In this document: positions 27,389-35,658 of the stretch, one piece after another
How the letters are laid out: every line of letters starts with the position of its first letter
Numbering within the stretch: position 1 is the stretch's first letter
NCBI RefSeq assembly: GCF_001029285.1
Contig: NZ_LDZY01000001.1
Coordinates: forward strand, 1-64,000
From: Desulfosporosinus acididurans
GTDB lineage: Bacteria; Bacillota; Desulfitobacteriia; Desulfitobacteriales; Desulfitobacteriaceae
Direction: 5' to 3'
Length of the DNA: 64,000 bases
Position numbers and translations under genes: made by a program
Notes under the pieces: model-generated
Told to the model about the DNA's origin: nothing
Seen by the model: only the letters and a program-made list of their open reading frames with translations
Databases searched by the model: none

Positions 27389-28123
27389 GTGCAAAGCGTA
27401 TCGATTCAACAGATGTTAAAATTAGCCCAAAACGGAAATGAACTTGTGAGGGAAGAGCTTATTAGAACTCATAAACCTTTTATCATAAAAATCAGTTCAA
27501 GCGTTTGTAAGCGCTATCTTACTTGGGGGCATGACGATGAACTTAGCGTTGCTTTGGTGGCCTTTAATGAAGCCATAGACAAGTACAACCCTGATGAAAA
27601 TGCAGCTTTCTATGGGTTTGCTAAAACAGTTATAACCCGCCGCCTAATTGATTACTTTCGCAAAGAATCTAAATATCAGCATTTATCACTTAATCCTACA
27701 GAATTTGACGATAACGAACCGTTCGATTATGACTCAGAAGTATCTTTTGAACGTTATAAGGAAAAGGAACAAAACAATGATTTCGCCCATACAGTCAAAG
27801 ATTATATCCAAATCCTCGCTGACTATGGAATAACTATGGAAGATTTAGTTAAAGTTTCGCCAAAACATCGCGATAGCAAAGCGACTCTTTGCCGAGCAGC
27901 TCTTGCACTTTCTCAGCAACCTAATTTAATGCAATACCTTAAAAAGAATAAATGCTTGCCTCTTAAAGAGTTAGAACTTTTGACCGGTATAAAACGCAAG
28001 GTCTTAGAAAGAGGGAGAAAGTATTTGATTGCCACTGTTTTAATTCAAACCCATCCAGATTTAGGACCTTTAAAGAGTTTTACACAATTTGATTTTGTCA
28101 ATCAAAGAGAGGGGTTAGCGTAA
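27389..28123 (+). CDS. sigI: RNA polymerase sigma factor SigI
   Basis: The 244-residue protein matches the SigI family rather than ECF sigmas. It has an N-terminal sigma-2-like region (LVREELIRTHKPFIIKISSSVCKRYLTWGHDDELSVALVAFNEAIDKYNP) and the SigI-specific C-terminal domain (ELELLTGIKRKVLERGRKYLIATVLI). In Bacillus and clostridia SigI directs cell-wall, heat or extracellular-polymer responses. The start is a GTG behind GGAGGGG. The next gene is an RsgI-type anti-sigma, overlapping by one base. Confidence 0.9.
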   Translation: MQSVSIQQMLKLAQNGNELVREELIRTHKPFIIKISSSVCKRYLTWGHDDELSVALVAFNEAIDKYNPDENAAFYGFAKTVITRRLIDYFRKESKYQHLSLNPTEFDDNEPFDYDSEVSFERYKEKEQNNDFAHTVKDYIQILADYGITMEDLVKVSPKHRDSKATLCRAALALSQQPNLMQYLKKNKCLPLKELELLTGIKRKVLERGRKYLIATVLIQTHPDLGPLKSFTQFDFVNQREGLA

Positions 28124-29205
28124 TGAAAGAGGCTAGAGGTATCGTTATGAAGACCTCTAAAAAGAAGACGATCCTATATACTGAAGGTGGTGACTATCTG
28201 GAAATTCCAACCCCAAAGACACCTCCTATGCTGGGGCAAGTGATCGAAATGGATCTGCCTATCCATAAGGCTTCCGGGCAAAAATTTATTAAATTAGCTT
28301 CCATTGCTGCGGTGCTTCTTTTGGTCGTAGGTTTAGGGGTATTCAATATTGCTTCCAACGCAAATACTGCCGTAGCTGCCGTTGTGATGGATACTAATAA
28401 TAGTAAGGAACTTTTAGTTAACCGCGATGCCAAGGTTCTCAAGGTCGTTGATTTGGCCCACGGAACTCAAGCTTCATCATCTGAAGTACAACTTCAAGGA
28501 AAAGATATTTATACTTCGGTAAACTTAATAATGGCTTCGGCGAATTCTCAGGGAGTATTCAAACAAGGTAAGAACCTGATCATGGCCAGTGTTATTCCCT
28601 TAGACAGCCGTCAATCGGATATTGTTAATCAGGTCAAGCTCCGAGACTCAATGGGACAATATATGCTTGCCAATAACATTTCCGGTGCCCTGATGGTAAC
28701 CAAGACGGATGAAAACACTCAAAAAACTGCGCAAAGCCTCGGCATGAGTGTAAATCATTATCTGGTCTATAAACGTTTAAGGGATCAAGGATTCATGGTA
28801 AATCAGAGCAATTCAAGTTATAACGACACATCACATATGCTGGCCGAGTCAAGCACTACCCTTAATTCACTGTTCCCTCAAGAAAGTATGACAATCATGC
28901 CGCATAAGGGGACAAATCAAGAGGCACCCAACTCCATGGGGACCCCGATGACCGGCGAGAAAATGCCCTCAATGAGTTCACCAGAATCCGGTTCAGTTCA
29001 TAATAAAAGCCAAGATCAAAATCGAAGTCCAATGAATGGAGATAACAATCAGAGTCCCCCAAATATGATGAATTCATCACCTTCTTCATCAAATCAAACA
29101 ACGCCTGTCCAGCCTCACATGGGCACCGCTCCTTCAAACTCGATGCCAAAGTTAAACAGCTCGGGCAGTGCTGGCAGCTCCGGAAGCCATGGAATGATGC
29201 ATTAA
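28123..29205 (+). CDS. rsgI: RsgI-type anti-SigI factor
   Basis: The 360-residue protein has the RsgI N-terminal domain (ARGIVMKTSKKKTILYTEGGDYLEIP), one membrane segment (about residues 55-75, IKLASIAAVLLLVVGLGVFNIAS) and an extracellular region. That region starts with the conserved NAVAAVVMDTNNSKELLVN-type stretch. It ends in a ~110-residue Ser/Asn/Pro/Met/Gly tail with repeated PM and NMM groups. Clostridial RsgI tails carry polysaccharide-sensing modules; here there is instead a disordered, Met-rich tail, in keeping with the neighbouring Met-rich proteins. The ATG overlaps the sigI stop. Confidence 0.85.
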   Translation: MKEARGIVMKTSKKKTILYTEGGDYLEIPTPKTPPMLGQVIEMDLPIHKASGQKFIKLASIAAVLLLVVGLGVFNIASNANTAVAAVVMDTNNSKELLVNRDAKVLKVVDLAHGTQASSSEVQLQGKDIYTSVNLIMASANSQGVFKQGKNLIMASVIPLDSRQSDIVNQVKLRDSMGQYMLANNISGALMVTKTDENTQKTAQSLGMSVNHYLVYKRLRDQGFMVNQSNSSYNDTSHMLAESSTTLNSLFPQESMTIMPHKGTNQEAPNSMGTPMTGEKMPSMSSPESGSVHNKSQDQNRSPMNGDNNQSPPNMMNSSPSSSNQTTPVQPHMGTAPSNSMPKLNSSGSAGSSGSHGMMH

Positions 29206-29248
29206 AACTTAACACAAGAGGCAGATGGATAACAAATATTTATTCTTT

Positions 29249-29330
29249 TTTATAAATAAACCATGTATTTAGTGGCTGATTGAAACCACTATTTATGCAT
29301 GGTTTTGTTTTATGACAAGTTGTATTTTGT
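29249..29330 (+). terminator. Terminator of sigI-rsgI built from a MITE-like repeat
   Basis: A long imperfect hairpin (AAACCATG...CATGGTTT with inner AGTGG/CCACT, 29258-29305) is followed by a T-rich run. The right arm (29278-29314) is a diverged copy of the interior of the repeat at 21588-21692. An IS remnant appears to serve as the operon's terminator and to have replaced the 5' end of the next frame. Confidence 0.6.
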
Positions 29331-29499
29331 GAAATACGATGACCCGAACGCTAAGAGCATTACTCAAGAGTTTGAGATAAAGAAACACCCCGTGACAATC
29401 ATCATCGACAAAAATAATCATCCTGTTTTAAGGATCAATGGATTTGATCAAAATAAGCCCAAACTAATTGAAGACGAGGTCACTGAAGTTCTTAAATAG
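29299..29499 (+). pseudogene. Thioredoxin-fold protein, C-terminal remnant
   Basis: Residues from KYDDPNAKSITQEFEIKKHPVTIIID onward (then KNNHPVLRINGFD) match the second half of a thioredoxin fold, including the cis-Pro (HPV) before the strand and the C-terminal helix. The CxxC half is missing. The first ~10 codons come from the adjacent IS-like repeat and have no ribosome site. I read it as a truncated relic of a Trx/TlpA-type gene, not an expressed protein. Confidence 0.6.
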
Positions 29500-29503
29500 T
29501 TCT

Positions 29504-29553
29504 TAAAAAGCAGAGGACATGGGCGTCCTTCGACAGTAGCCCTTGTCCTCTGC
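29504..29553 (-). terminator. Terminator of the secreted Met-rich protein gene
   Basis: The 15-bp stem GCAGAGGACATGGGC with its partner (one mismatch) has a 14-base loop and is followed on the minus strand by TTTTT. It can also stop plus-strand transcripts from the left. Confidence 0.85.
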
Positions 29554-29591
29554 TTCATTTCAACTGAATGAAGTTATTGAACTAAAAATAT

Positions 29592-30002
29592 CTAAAAATT
29601 CATCATGCTGCTTCCGGCGCTTGTCGTTGTCCCATTTCCGTTGGTCATCGTATTTCCGCCATACTGGTTCATAAATTGATTCATTTTATCAAGATTGTCC
29701 TGTCCAATTTGAGCTTTAACATTAGGATCCGAATTCATCATCCCTTCCATTGCCTGAACATCCCCGGTTTCCATGGCTTTTTGCATGGCACTTGAATTAT
29801 GGAGATTTTGCATAGCCGGTGAATTCATGATCGCTTGGTGCTGGCTAGGGGTAAACGTTTGCTGCATGAAGTTTTGCATTTGACTATACCAGCTGCTGCC
29901 TTGTTGCTGATTTGTTCCAGCGAGTGCCGGTAAAGCCAAAAGACCTACTGCTAACGTTGCGGTGCCCACAATTGCAGTAATTTTTTTACCAAAGTTTCTC
30001 AT
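29592..30002 (-). CDS. Secreted Met/Gln/Asn-rich small protein
   Basis: A signal peptide (residues 1-29, ending LPALAG) is followed by a mature part of ~107 residues rich in Met, Asn and Gln (MQNFMQQTF, PAMQNLHNSSAMQKAMETGDVQAMEGMMN) and a flexible GGNTMTNGNGTT tail. The signal peptide is close to that of the next gene (TTVLAIG/TATLAVG ... LPALAG), so the two are related. Met-rich extracellular proteins often bind Cu(I). Two 11-bp-spaced boxes lie at its promoter. The function is inferred, and I do not recognise a named family. Confidence 0.7.
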   Translation of the reverse strand: MRNFGKKITAIVGTATLAVGLLALPALAGTNQQQGSSWYSQMQNFMQQTFTPSQHQAIMNSPAMQNLHNSSAMQKAMETGDVQAMEGMMNSDPNVKAQIGQDNLDKMNQFMNQYGGNTMTNGNGTTTSAGSSMMNF

Positions 30003-30058
30003 TGATTATTCCCCCTAAATTATTATCTTGAATCTACATATTTATCTTCCATGTACTT

Positions 30059-30101
30059 AGTGTAACCTCTGCCTACGATTATCTCATGAAAAAGTTTTGA
30101 A
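30059..30101 (-). promoter_or_regulatory. Two TTCAyA-type boxes and promoter, Met-rich protein gene
   Basis: On the minus strand TTCAAA (30096-30101) and TTCATG (30085-30090) are exactly 11 bp apart. A -10 TACACT (30059-30064) places the second box at the -35. The arrangement copies those at 21719 and 30598. Confidence 0.5.
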
Positions 30102-30215
30102 TTTCCCATCATTTTTTATTCTCCCTTTCGTTTTTATAATAGACTGAACCTGATATTTAGAATTTTAAGTAAGGCAGCTAATTGTTACCTCATCATTCCG
30201 TATCCACCATTTTCT

Positions 30216-30554
30216 CTAATATCCGCCCATCATACCGTAGCTGCCAGTTCCACCGTTTTCACCATATCCGCCCATCATACCGTAGCTGCCAGTTCTACCG
30301 TTTCCACTATACCCGCTCATCATGCCATAGCCATAGCCATAGCCATTACCATTATTACTGTCATTTGATCCATAGCCTCCGTATCCATTCATACCATAAC
30401 CATATGGCATGCTCCATGCAGGCGTTTGGTTATTTGAAACTTGATTAACAACTCTTTGAGTCATTGTCCCAGCTAATGCCGGAATGGCAAAGAGCCCAAT
30501 CGCTAGTACCGTTGTTCCGAAGAGCATGGAGATTTTTTTGTTTAGTTTTTGCAT
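30216..30554 (-). CDS. Secreted Gly-Tyr-Met repeat protein
   Basis: A signal peptide (1-29, ending IPALAG) and a short TMTQRVVNQVSNNQTPAW linker precede a repeat region. It runs GYGMNGYGGYG, GYGYGYGMMSGY, then two units of GRTGSYGMMGGY/GGTGSYGMMGGY type. The repeat is shared with the linker of the secreted cupredoxin. The stop at 30216 may be recent: just past it a further degenerate repeat unit (GENGGYGMMR) can be read in a shifted frame to about 30187. It is likely an extracellular copper- or surface-associated protein. The promoter has four tandem boxes. Confidence 0.72.
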   Translation of the reverse strand: MQKLNKKISMLFGTTVLAIGLFAIPALAGTMTQRVVNQVSNNQTPAWSMPYGYGMNGYGGYGSNDSNNGNGYGYGYGMMSGYSGNGRTGSYGMMGGYGENGGTGSYGMMGGY

Positions 30555-30597
30555 GATAATTCCTCCCTTAAATTTTTGTAAGCCTCTTGCTGATCCT

Positions 30598-30652
30598 TAT
30601 TATGACATTACGTTTTGAATAAGCCATGAATTAAATATGAATAACCTATGAA
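30598..30652 (-). promoter_or_regulatory. Four 11-bp-spaced TTCAyA boxes and promoter, GYGMMGGY protein gene
   Basis: On the minus strand TTCATA (30647-30652), TTCATA (30636-30641), TTCATG (30625-30630) and TTCAAA (30614-30619) follow at exactly 11 bp. A -10 CATAAT lies at 30598-30603, so the last two boxes cover the -35. This is the best array in the window and reads as an OmpR-family activator site. Confidence 0.7.
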
Positions 30653-30753
30653 CGGAAAGGCTGAGTTTTATATACCAGTTAAAATAATTACTTAAATATC
30701 AAACAATTCCCATTGAATTAGTAGGATTTATATTGTAAAATATGAAACATATA

Positions 30754-30772
30754 AATGATAATTGTTATCATT
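30754..30772 (+). promoter_or_regulatory. Fur-type box ahead of the NRAMP gene
   Basis: AATGATAATTGTTATCATT is a 19-bp palindrome (arms AATGATAA/TTATCATT) of the Fur/PerR class. It sits 84 bases before the NRAMP start, near the expected promoter, and implies iron (or manganese) repression. Confidence 0.7.
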
Positions 30773-30855
30773 ATTTTTAGAGCTGCTTGCCTCTAAAGTA
30801 CATAATCATGCTAAAGTTTCGTTTTAATAGTCTATAAAAGTTTGGAGGTAACTTA

Positions 30856-32130
30856 ATGGCAGACGAACAAACTCTTAATATTGAAAAGATATCTCCCTCA
30901 AATTCTAGTGGCATTAAACGACTAGTACTGTTACTTGCCACCATAGGACCCGGTTTAACTGTCATGCTCGCAGATACTGACGCAGGTTCAATTATCACTG
31001 CCGCACAATCAGGAGCACAGTGGGGATATAAACTGCTGACTCTCCAGATACTTCTGATCCCTATTCTATATTTTGTACAAGAATTAACAATTCGAATAGG
31101 GATTACAACTCGACGTGGGCACGGTGAGCTAATCCAGGAAACCTTTGGAACAAAATGGGCTTGGGTATCCATTGGCACTCTCTTTCTAGCAGCGCTCGGC
31201 GCCTTAGTAACAGAATTCTCGGGGATTGCAGGTATAAGCGCTTTGTTTGGTGTACCACAATGGGTCACGGTTCCTTTCGTCGCCTTAATTTTAATTCTCA
31301 TTTCCTCAACTGGAAACTATAAAGTTGTTGAGCGAATTGCCATATTGGTTGGTCTTTTTGAACTCGCATTTGTTCCGGCTGCCCTTTATGCAAAACCAAA
31401 TTATTATTCAATGATGCACGCGATCGTTGGTAATCAGCCGCTTAATAACCATTCCTATTGGCTGCTGGTCGCCGCAAATGTTGGGGCAGTCATCATGCCC
31501 TGGATGATATTCTATCAACAAGGGGCTGTCGTCGACAAAGGCCTATCGTCAAAGGTCATTAAGTACAGTAGAATTGACACAGCAGTTGGGTCTGTCGTTA
31601 CCCAAATTATTATGGGATGTGTTTTGATTTTAACTGCCTCTACCATAGGCCGGGTTAATCCCAATACACCACTTGAAAATGTTCAGCAGATTGCCGCTGC
31701 TTTGACGCCCTTTCTCGGTACCATAACAGGCAAAACACTCTTTGCTGTCGGTTTAACGGGAGCTGCCTTGATCGCCGCTATCGTCGTTTCTTTGGCAAGT
31801 TCTTGGGCATTCGGTGAAGTTTTAAAAGTTCCGTGCAGTTTAAATAATACATGGAAAGAAGCGCCTGCTTTTTATGGTTTCTATTGTGCTACGATAGTAT
31901 TAGCTTCAATTATTACCCTTGTCGGCATCCCTCTGATATCACTCACAATTGCAATTGAAGTGATGAATACACTCCTCCTGCCAATTGTCATGGGGTTATT
32001 GCTGGCTCTGGGTTGGAGGGTTCTTCCCCATCCGTATCAGCTCCGCAGATGGGAAAAATGTATTCTTCTGTTTATCTACATCGTTGTTTGTTCTTTAGGA
32101 CTTTATACACTTATTCAATTGTTTCTGTAG
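30856..32130 (+). CDS. NRAMP-related divalent metal transporter with altered metal-site motifs
   Basis: This 424-residue protein has 11 predicted membrane segments and the NRAMP fold. TM1 reads GPGLTVMLADTDAGS: the canonical DPGN is DAGS (D42-S45). TM6 reads GAVIMPWMIFYQQG: the canonical MPH is MPW (M214-W216). The binding Asp and Met are kept, while the Asn ligand and the gating His are not. It would import Fe2+, Mn2+ or another divalent ion with a changed selectivity or proton coupling. GGAGG precedes the ATG. A Fur-type box lies upstream and two terminators follow. Confidence 0.85.
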   Translation: MADEQTLNIEKISPSNSSGIKRLVLLLATIGPGLTVMLADTDAGSIITAAQSGAQWGYKLLTLQILLIPILYFVQELTIRIGITTRRGHGELIQETFGTKWAWVSIGTLFLAALGALVTEFSGIAGISALFGVPQWVTVPFVALILILISSTGNYKVVERIAILVGLFELAFVPAALYAKPNYYSMMHAIVGNQPLNNHSYWLLVAANVGAVIMPWMIFYQQGAVVDKGLSSKVIKYSRIDTAVGSVVTQIIMGCVLILTASTIGRVNPNTPLENVQQIAAALTPFLGTITGKTLFAVGLTGAALIAAIVVSLASSWAFGEVLKVPCSLNNTWKEAPAFYGFYCATIVLASIITLVGIPLISLTIAIEVMNTLLLPIVMGLLLALGWRVLPHPYQLRRWEKCILLFIYIVVCSLGLYTLIQLFL

Positions 32131-32182
32131 CCTGATTCCCTTCCCCTCGAAATCACTTCTACGCATTTAAACATTCTGTTAA

Positions 32183-32227
32183 CACAAGAAAAGGTTATGG
32201 GCTGTACACTCATAGCCTTTTCTTGTG
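32183..32227 (+). terminator. Terminator of the NRAMP gene (first)
   Basis: CACAAGAAAAGGTTATG pairs with CATAGCCTTTTCTTGTG (17 bp, one mismatch) around an 11-base loop. TTCTTTC follows. Confidence 0.7.
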
Positions 32228-32310
32228 TTCTTTCACATCTGTGAAAGTTCGTATAACTCCGTTATCTTAAGGTAAAAGAGCATTTTTTGCCTATAAATTA
32301 GAACCTTAAA

Positions 32311-32342
32311 GAAAACCCTCCCATTTTATTGAGAGGGTTTTT
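32311..32342. terminator. Bidirectional terminator between NRAMP and cop genes
   Basis: The stem AAAACCCTC/GAGGGTTTT is followed by T-runs in both directions. It can end the NRAMP transcript on the plus strand and the csoR-copA-copZ transcript on the minus strand. Confidence 0.75.
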
Positions 32343-32400
32343 GCAAAATTATTAAACATGAATATAATCAAAGTTTGTATTGCTTATATCCCAAGATTTC

Positions 32401-32598
32401 TTATTGAGCGCTATATCCGGCATCAGTAACCGCTTTGATCAGATCTTCGCGATTAGCATTACCAACGACAATAGCTTCCCCTTTTTCAAGGTCAACACTT
32501 GCCTTTTCGACACCACTTACTCCGCTGAGTGCTTTTTCCACATGCATTTTGCAATGATTGCAAGTCATTCCTTGAACTTTTAACGTAGTTTCGCTCAT
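32401..32598 (-). CDS. copZ: Copper chaperone CopZ
   Basis: This 65-residue HMA-domain protein has the Cu(I) site GMTCNHC (Cys12 and Cys15). It carries copper to the N-terminal domains of CopA in the cytoplasm. I start at the ATG at 32598, eight bases after GGAGG; a TTG five codons earlier overlaps that site. It is the last gene of csoR-copA-copZ. Confidence 0.93.
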   Translation of the reverse strand: MSETTLKVQGMTCNHCKMHVEKALSGVSGVEKASVDLEKGEAIVVGNANREDLIKAVTDAGYSAQ

Positions 32599-32693
32599 CT
32601 TATTTACCTCCAATTAATTGTTTTATAATTATCTCCAGGCAGATTGGATTTACCCAGAGAAATTTAGCAGTAATTTAAACCGCAATACAAGAC

Positions 32694-35612
32694 TTACGCC
32701 GCTAGCTTTTTATCATAGTTTTTGAGGAGCAGAGAACTTGTTACAACCGAAACGGAGGAAAAGGCCATAGCCAGTCCAGCCCATTCTGGGGGTAATAATT
32801 TACCGGTAATCGGATAGAGCACGCCGGCTGCTATGGGAATACCAATGGTGTTGTATATCAGGGCCCAAAAGAGATTTTGCTTAATTTTCCCTAAAGTTTT
32901 TCGTCCCAAGCGAATGGCACGCTCAACATCAAGCAAGTCATTCCGAACTAAAACAACATCACCGGTTTCTTTCGCAACATCTGTACCGGAACCGATAGCT
33001 ATGCCGATATCGGCCTGAGCCAAAGCGGGTGCATCGTTAATGCCGTCACCGACCATAGCAACCTTCAGCCCTTGATCCTGAAATTTTTTAACGATATTAA
33101 TCTTATCCTGGGGCAGAACCTCAGCAATCACCTCGTCAATTCCCACTTGAGAGCCCACAACCTTAGCCACTTTGTTATTATCCCCGGTAATCATAAACGT
33201 CTTGATTCCTAAATCATGCAAACGAACAATGGCTTCTTTGGTGCTTTCCTTGAGAACGTCGGCCAGAGCAATCAAGCCAATAACTTCTCCACCTAACGCT
33301 ACAAAGCTTGTGGTTTTTCCTTCTTCAGCCAAACGCTGGAAGTCACGCTCTGAAGAACCTAAGTTGGCGTTATATTTTTGGATCAATTTGATATTTCCAA
33401 TCAGCATTTGCTTGCCTTGGTAAGAACAGATAATTCCGTGACCGCTTTCTTCCCGATAATTCTGGACTTCTTCGATGGCTGCACCTTCATCTTTAGCCCG
33501 GCTAACCACTGCCTGGGCCAGAGGATGAATCGAAGGATTTTCTCCGGCTGCTGCCACTTTAAGAACGTCTTTTTCCGTATAACCATTGAAACCTATGATG
33601 TCGGTCACTTCCGGCCTTCCTTTTGTAAGCGTACCTGTCTTGTCGAATCCAATGGCCTCAAGTTTAGAAATTCCTTCTAACACCGCTGCGGATTTAAATA
33701 AAATCCCTCGGTTTAACCCCACGCCGCTTCCCACCATTACTGCCGTCGGGGTTGCCAACCCTAAAGCACAAGGACAAGCGACAACAAGTACAGCAATTCC
33801 AGCTGTTAAAGCGAAGACAAAGCTGCTATGAATTAGAAAATACCAGATCAAAAACGTAACGAGTGCAATGGAAACAACAGTAGGAACAAAATAATTCGCG
33901 ATGGTATCGGCTAAGCGCTGAATCTCGGGTTTAACTCCCTGGGCATCTTCAACCATCTTTATGATTCCTGAAAGCATAGTGTCTTTGCCTGTTTTCGTTG
34001 TCTTTACCTTAATCGTTCCTGAGGAGTTGATCGTGGCTCCGACAACCGGGTCTCCTACTCCTTTGTCAACGGGGATCGATTCCCCCGTGATCATTGCTTC
34101 ATCAATACTGGCTTGACCTTCGATGATTTCACCGTCAATGGGGATTTTTTCACCGGGTTTAATGACGACGATATCTCCGATTTTCACGCTGGAAGCAGGA
34201 ACTTCCTTTTCCTCACCATTATCGAGGATTCTTGCTTTATCGGCCTGGAGTTCAAGCAGTCGTTTTAAGGCTTCCCCTGCGCGCCCCTTGGCTTTAGCTT
34301 CCAGATATTTGCCGAAACGAATAAACACAATCAATAAAGCGGAGGTATCAAAAAACGTGGGGCCTTTGAAGAAGATTCCGGGAAATGTTGTCATGAAACT
34401 ATAGGCGTAGGCTGCTGTTGTCCCTAAAGCTACCAGGACATCCATATTCGCGGAACGGTTCTTTAAAGCATGGTAGGCTCCCCGATAAAAGGTCCAGCCG
34501 GCGGTAAATTGAACAATGGTAGCCAAAACAAACATTAGATATACACTCGTTTGACTCATCTTGAGATACATGAGAGGCATAATGGGGGCCGAAAGAACAG
34601 CACTGAAGATCAGCCAATAAAGTTGCTTTTTAACCGTTTGATCCTCGCGGTTCTCTCCTTTCTGTTCAACAGGAGTATAGCCAGCATCCCTCACCTGCTC
34701 GAAAACTCCCTGAAGGTTAATGACACTCGGGTTATACTCAACACTGACGGTCTCTGTGGCAAAATTTACAGTGGCAGAGTTTACGCCCGGTGTGTTCTTC
34801 AATTTCTTTTCAATGGTTAAGGCACAGTTAGCGCAAGTCATGCCATTGACTTTAAACTGTTGCTTACCTTCCTCTCCGCCTTCACTATAAGCTCCATAAC
34901 CTAAATCTTTGACTTTGGCTACGACGTCTTCTGTCTTCACAAGGTTCGGATCGTATTCTATGGCCAGCTTTTCCGAGGCAAAGTTCACAGATGCCCGAGT
35001 TACGCCTGACATTTTTCCAATACCTTTTTCGATGGTCAAAGCGCAATTGGCACAAGTCATACCCGTAAGTTTAAACAGCTTTTCTCCTTTATCTTCAGTC
35101 GGTTTGTTGGTGGTGAGCGGAGGATTTTGCTCTCCCTCATTTTCCTTTAAATCCTCTTCCGGTAGAGGTGACAATGAATACCCCGCTTCCTCGACCGCCT
35201 GCCGGATATCTGTTTCATTTACCTGACTGGGATCGTAATCGAAATTGGCTTTCGAATCGTCTAATGAAACCTGTACGTTTTCCATTCCCGGCAGCTTTTC
35301 TAAGGCCTTACTTACCCGGTTCACGCAATGCTGACAGGTCATTCCATACACTGAAACTTGACCGGGTATTTTAGTGGAATCCTCTTTAAATTCCGGATCA
35401 TCCACCTCGTAACCTGCCTCCTCAATCGCATGGTGAATAGTCTCACGATCAGTTAATGATGGTTCCCAGTTAAAGCTGGCATTTTCTTCGTTTAAAGAAA
35501 CCTGAACATTGTTCACTCCGGGAAGACCTTCCAAGGCTTTAGTAACATGCTTAACGCAGTGCTCGCACGTCATGCCCCGAACGTTAATTTTTAAGGCTTG
35601 TCCTTTGGTCAT
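32694..35612 (-). CDS. copA: Copper-exporting P-type ATPase with four HMA domains
   Basis: This 972-residue P1B-1 ATPase pumps Cu(I) or Ag(I) out of the cell. Four metal-binding domains carry CxxC at residues 16-19, 93-96, 187-190 and 260-263. Two is usual in Firmicutes, so the N-terminus is doubled; domains 1-2 ([18 protein letters not shown]) and 3-4 ([12 protein letters not shown] twice) form two similar pairs. The membrane CPC site (VVACPCALG), phosphorylation site [12 protein letters not shown](N) and [10 protein letters not shown] motifs are intact. GAGGTG precedes the ATG, next to a hexanucleotide repeat. Confidence 0.97.
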   Translation of the reverse strand: MTKGQALKINVRGMTCEHCVKHVTKALEGLPGVNNVQVSLNEENASFNWEPSLTDRETIHHAIEEAGYEVDDPEFKEDSTKIPGQVSVYGMTCQHCVNRVSKALEKLPGMENVQVSLDDSKANFDYDPSQVNETDIRQAVEEAGYSLSPLPEEDLKENEGEQNPPLTTNKPTEDKGEKLFKLTGMTCANCALTIEKGIGKMSGVTRASVNFASEKLAIEYDPNLVKTEDVVAKVKDLGYGAYSEGGEEGKQQFKVNGMTCANCALTIEKKLKNTPGVNSATVNFATETVSVEYNPSVINLQGVFEQVRDAGYTPVEQKGENREDQTVKKQLYWLIFSAVLSAPIMPLMYLKMSQTSVYLMFVLATIVQFTAGWTFYRGAYHALKNRSANMDVLVALGTTAAYAYSFMTTFPGIFFKGPTFFDTSALLIVFIRFGKYLEAKAKGRAGEALKRLLELQADKARILDNGEEKEVPASSVKIGDIVVIKPGEKIPIDGEIIEGQASIDEAMITGESIPVDKGVGDPVVGATINSSGTIKVKTTKTGKDTMLSGIIKMVEDAQGVKPEIQRLADTIANYFVPTVVSIALVTFLIWYFLIHSSFVFALTAGIAVLVVACPCALGLATPTAVMVGSGVGLNRGILFKSAAVLEGISKLEAIGFDKTGTLTKGRPEVTDIIGFNGYTEKDVLKVAAAGENPSIHPLAQAVVSRAKDEGAAIEEVQNYREESGHGIICSYQGKQMLIGNIKLIQKYNANLGSSERDFQRLAEEGKTTSFVALGGEVIGLIALADVLKESTKEAIVRLHDLGIKTFMITGDNNKVAKVVGSQVGIDEVIAEVLPQDKINIVKKFQDQGLKVAMVGDGINDAPALAQADIGIAIGSGTDVAKETGDVVLVRNDLLDVERAIRLGRKTLGKIKQNLFWALIYNTIGIPIAAGVLYPITGKLLPPEWAGLAMAFSSVSVVTSSLLLKNYDKKLAA

Positions 35613-35622
35613 AAGTGATCAC

Positions 35623-35658
35623 CTCAATCTCAATCTCAATCTCAATCTCAATCTCTAT
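35623..35658 (-). repeat. Hexanucleotide tandem repeat at the csoR-copA junction
   Basis: Five perfect copies and one variant of CTCAAT (GAGATT on the coding strand) fill the gap between the csoR stop codon and the copA ribosome site, and contribute bases to both. Slippage would change the csoR-copA spacing by 6-base steps without affecting either frame. Confidence 0.85.
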
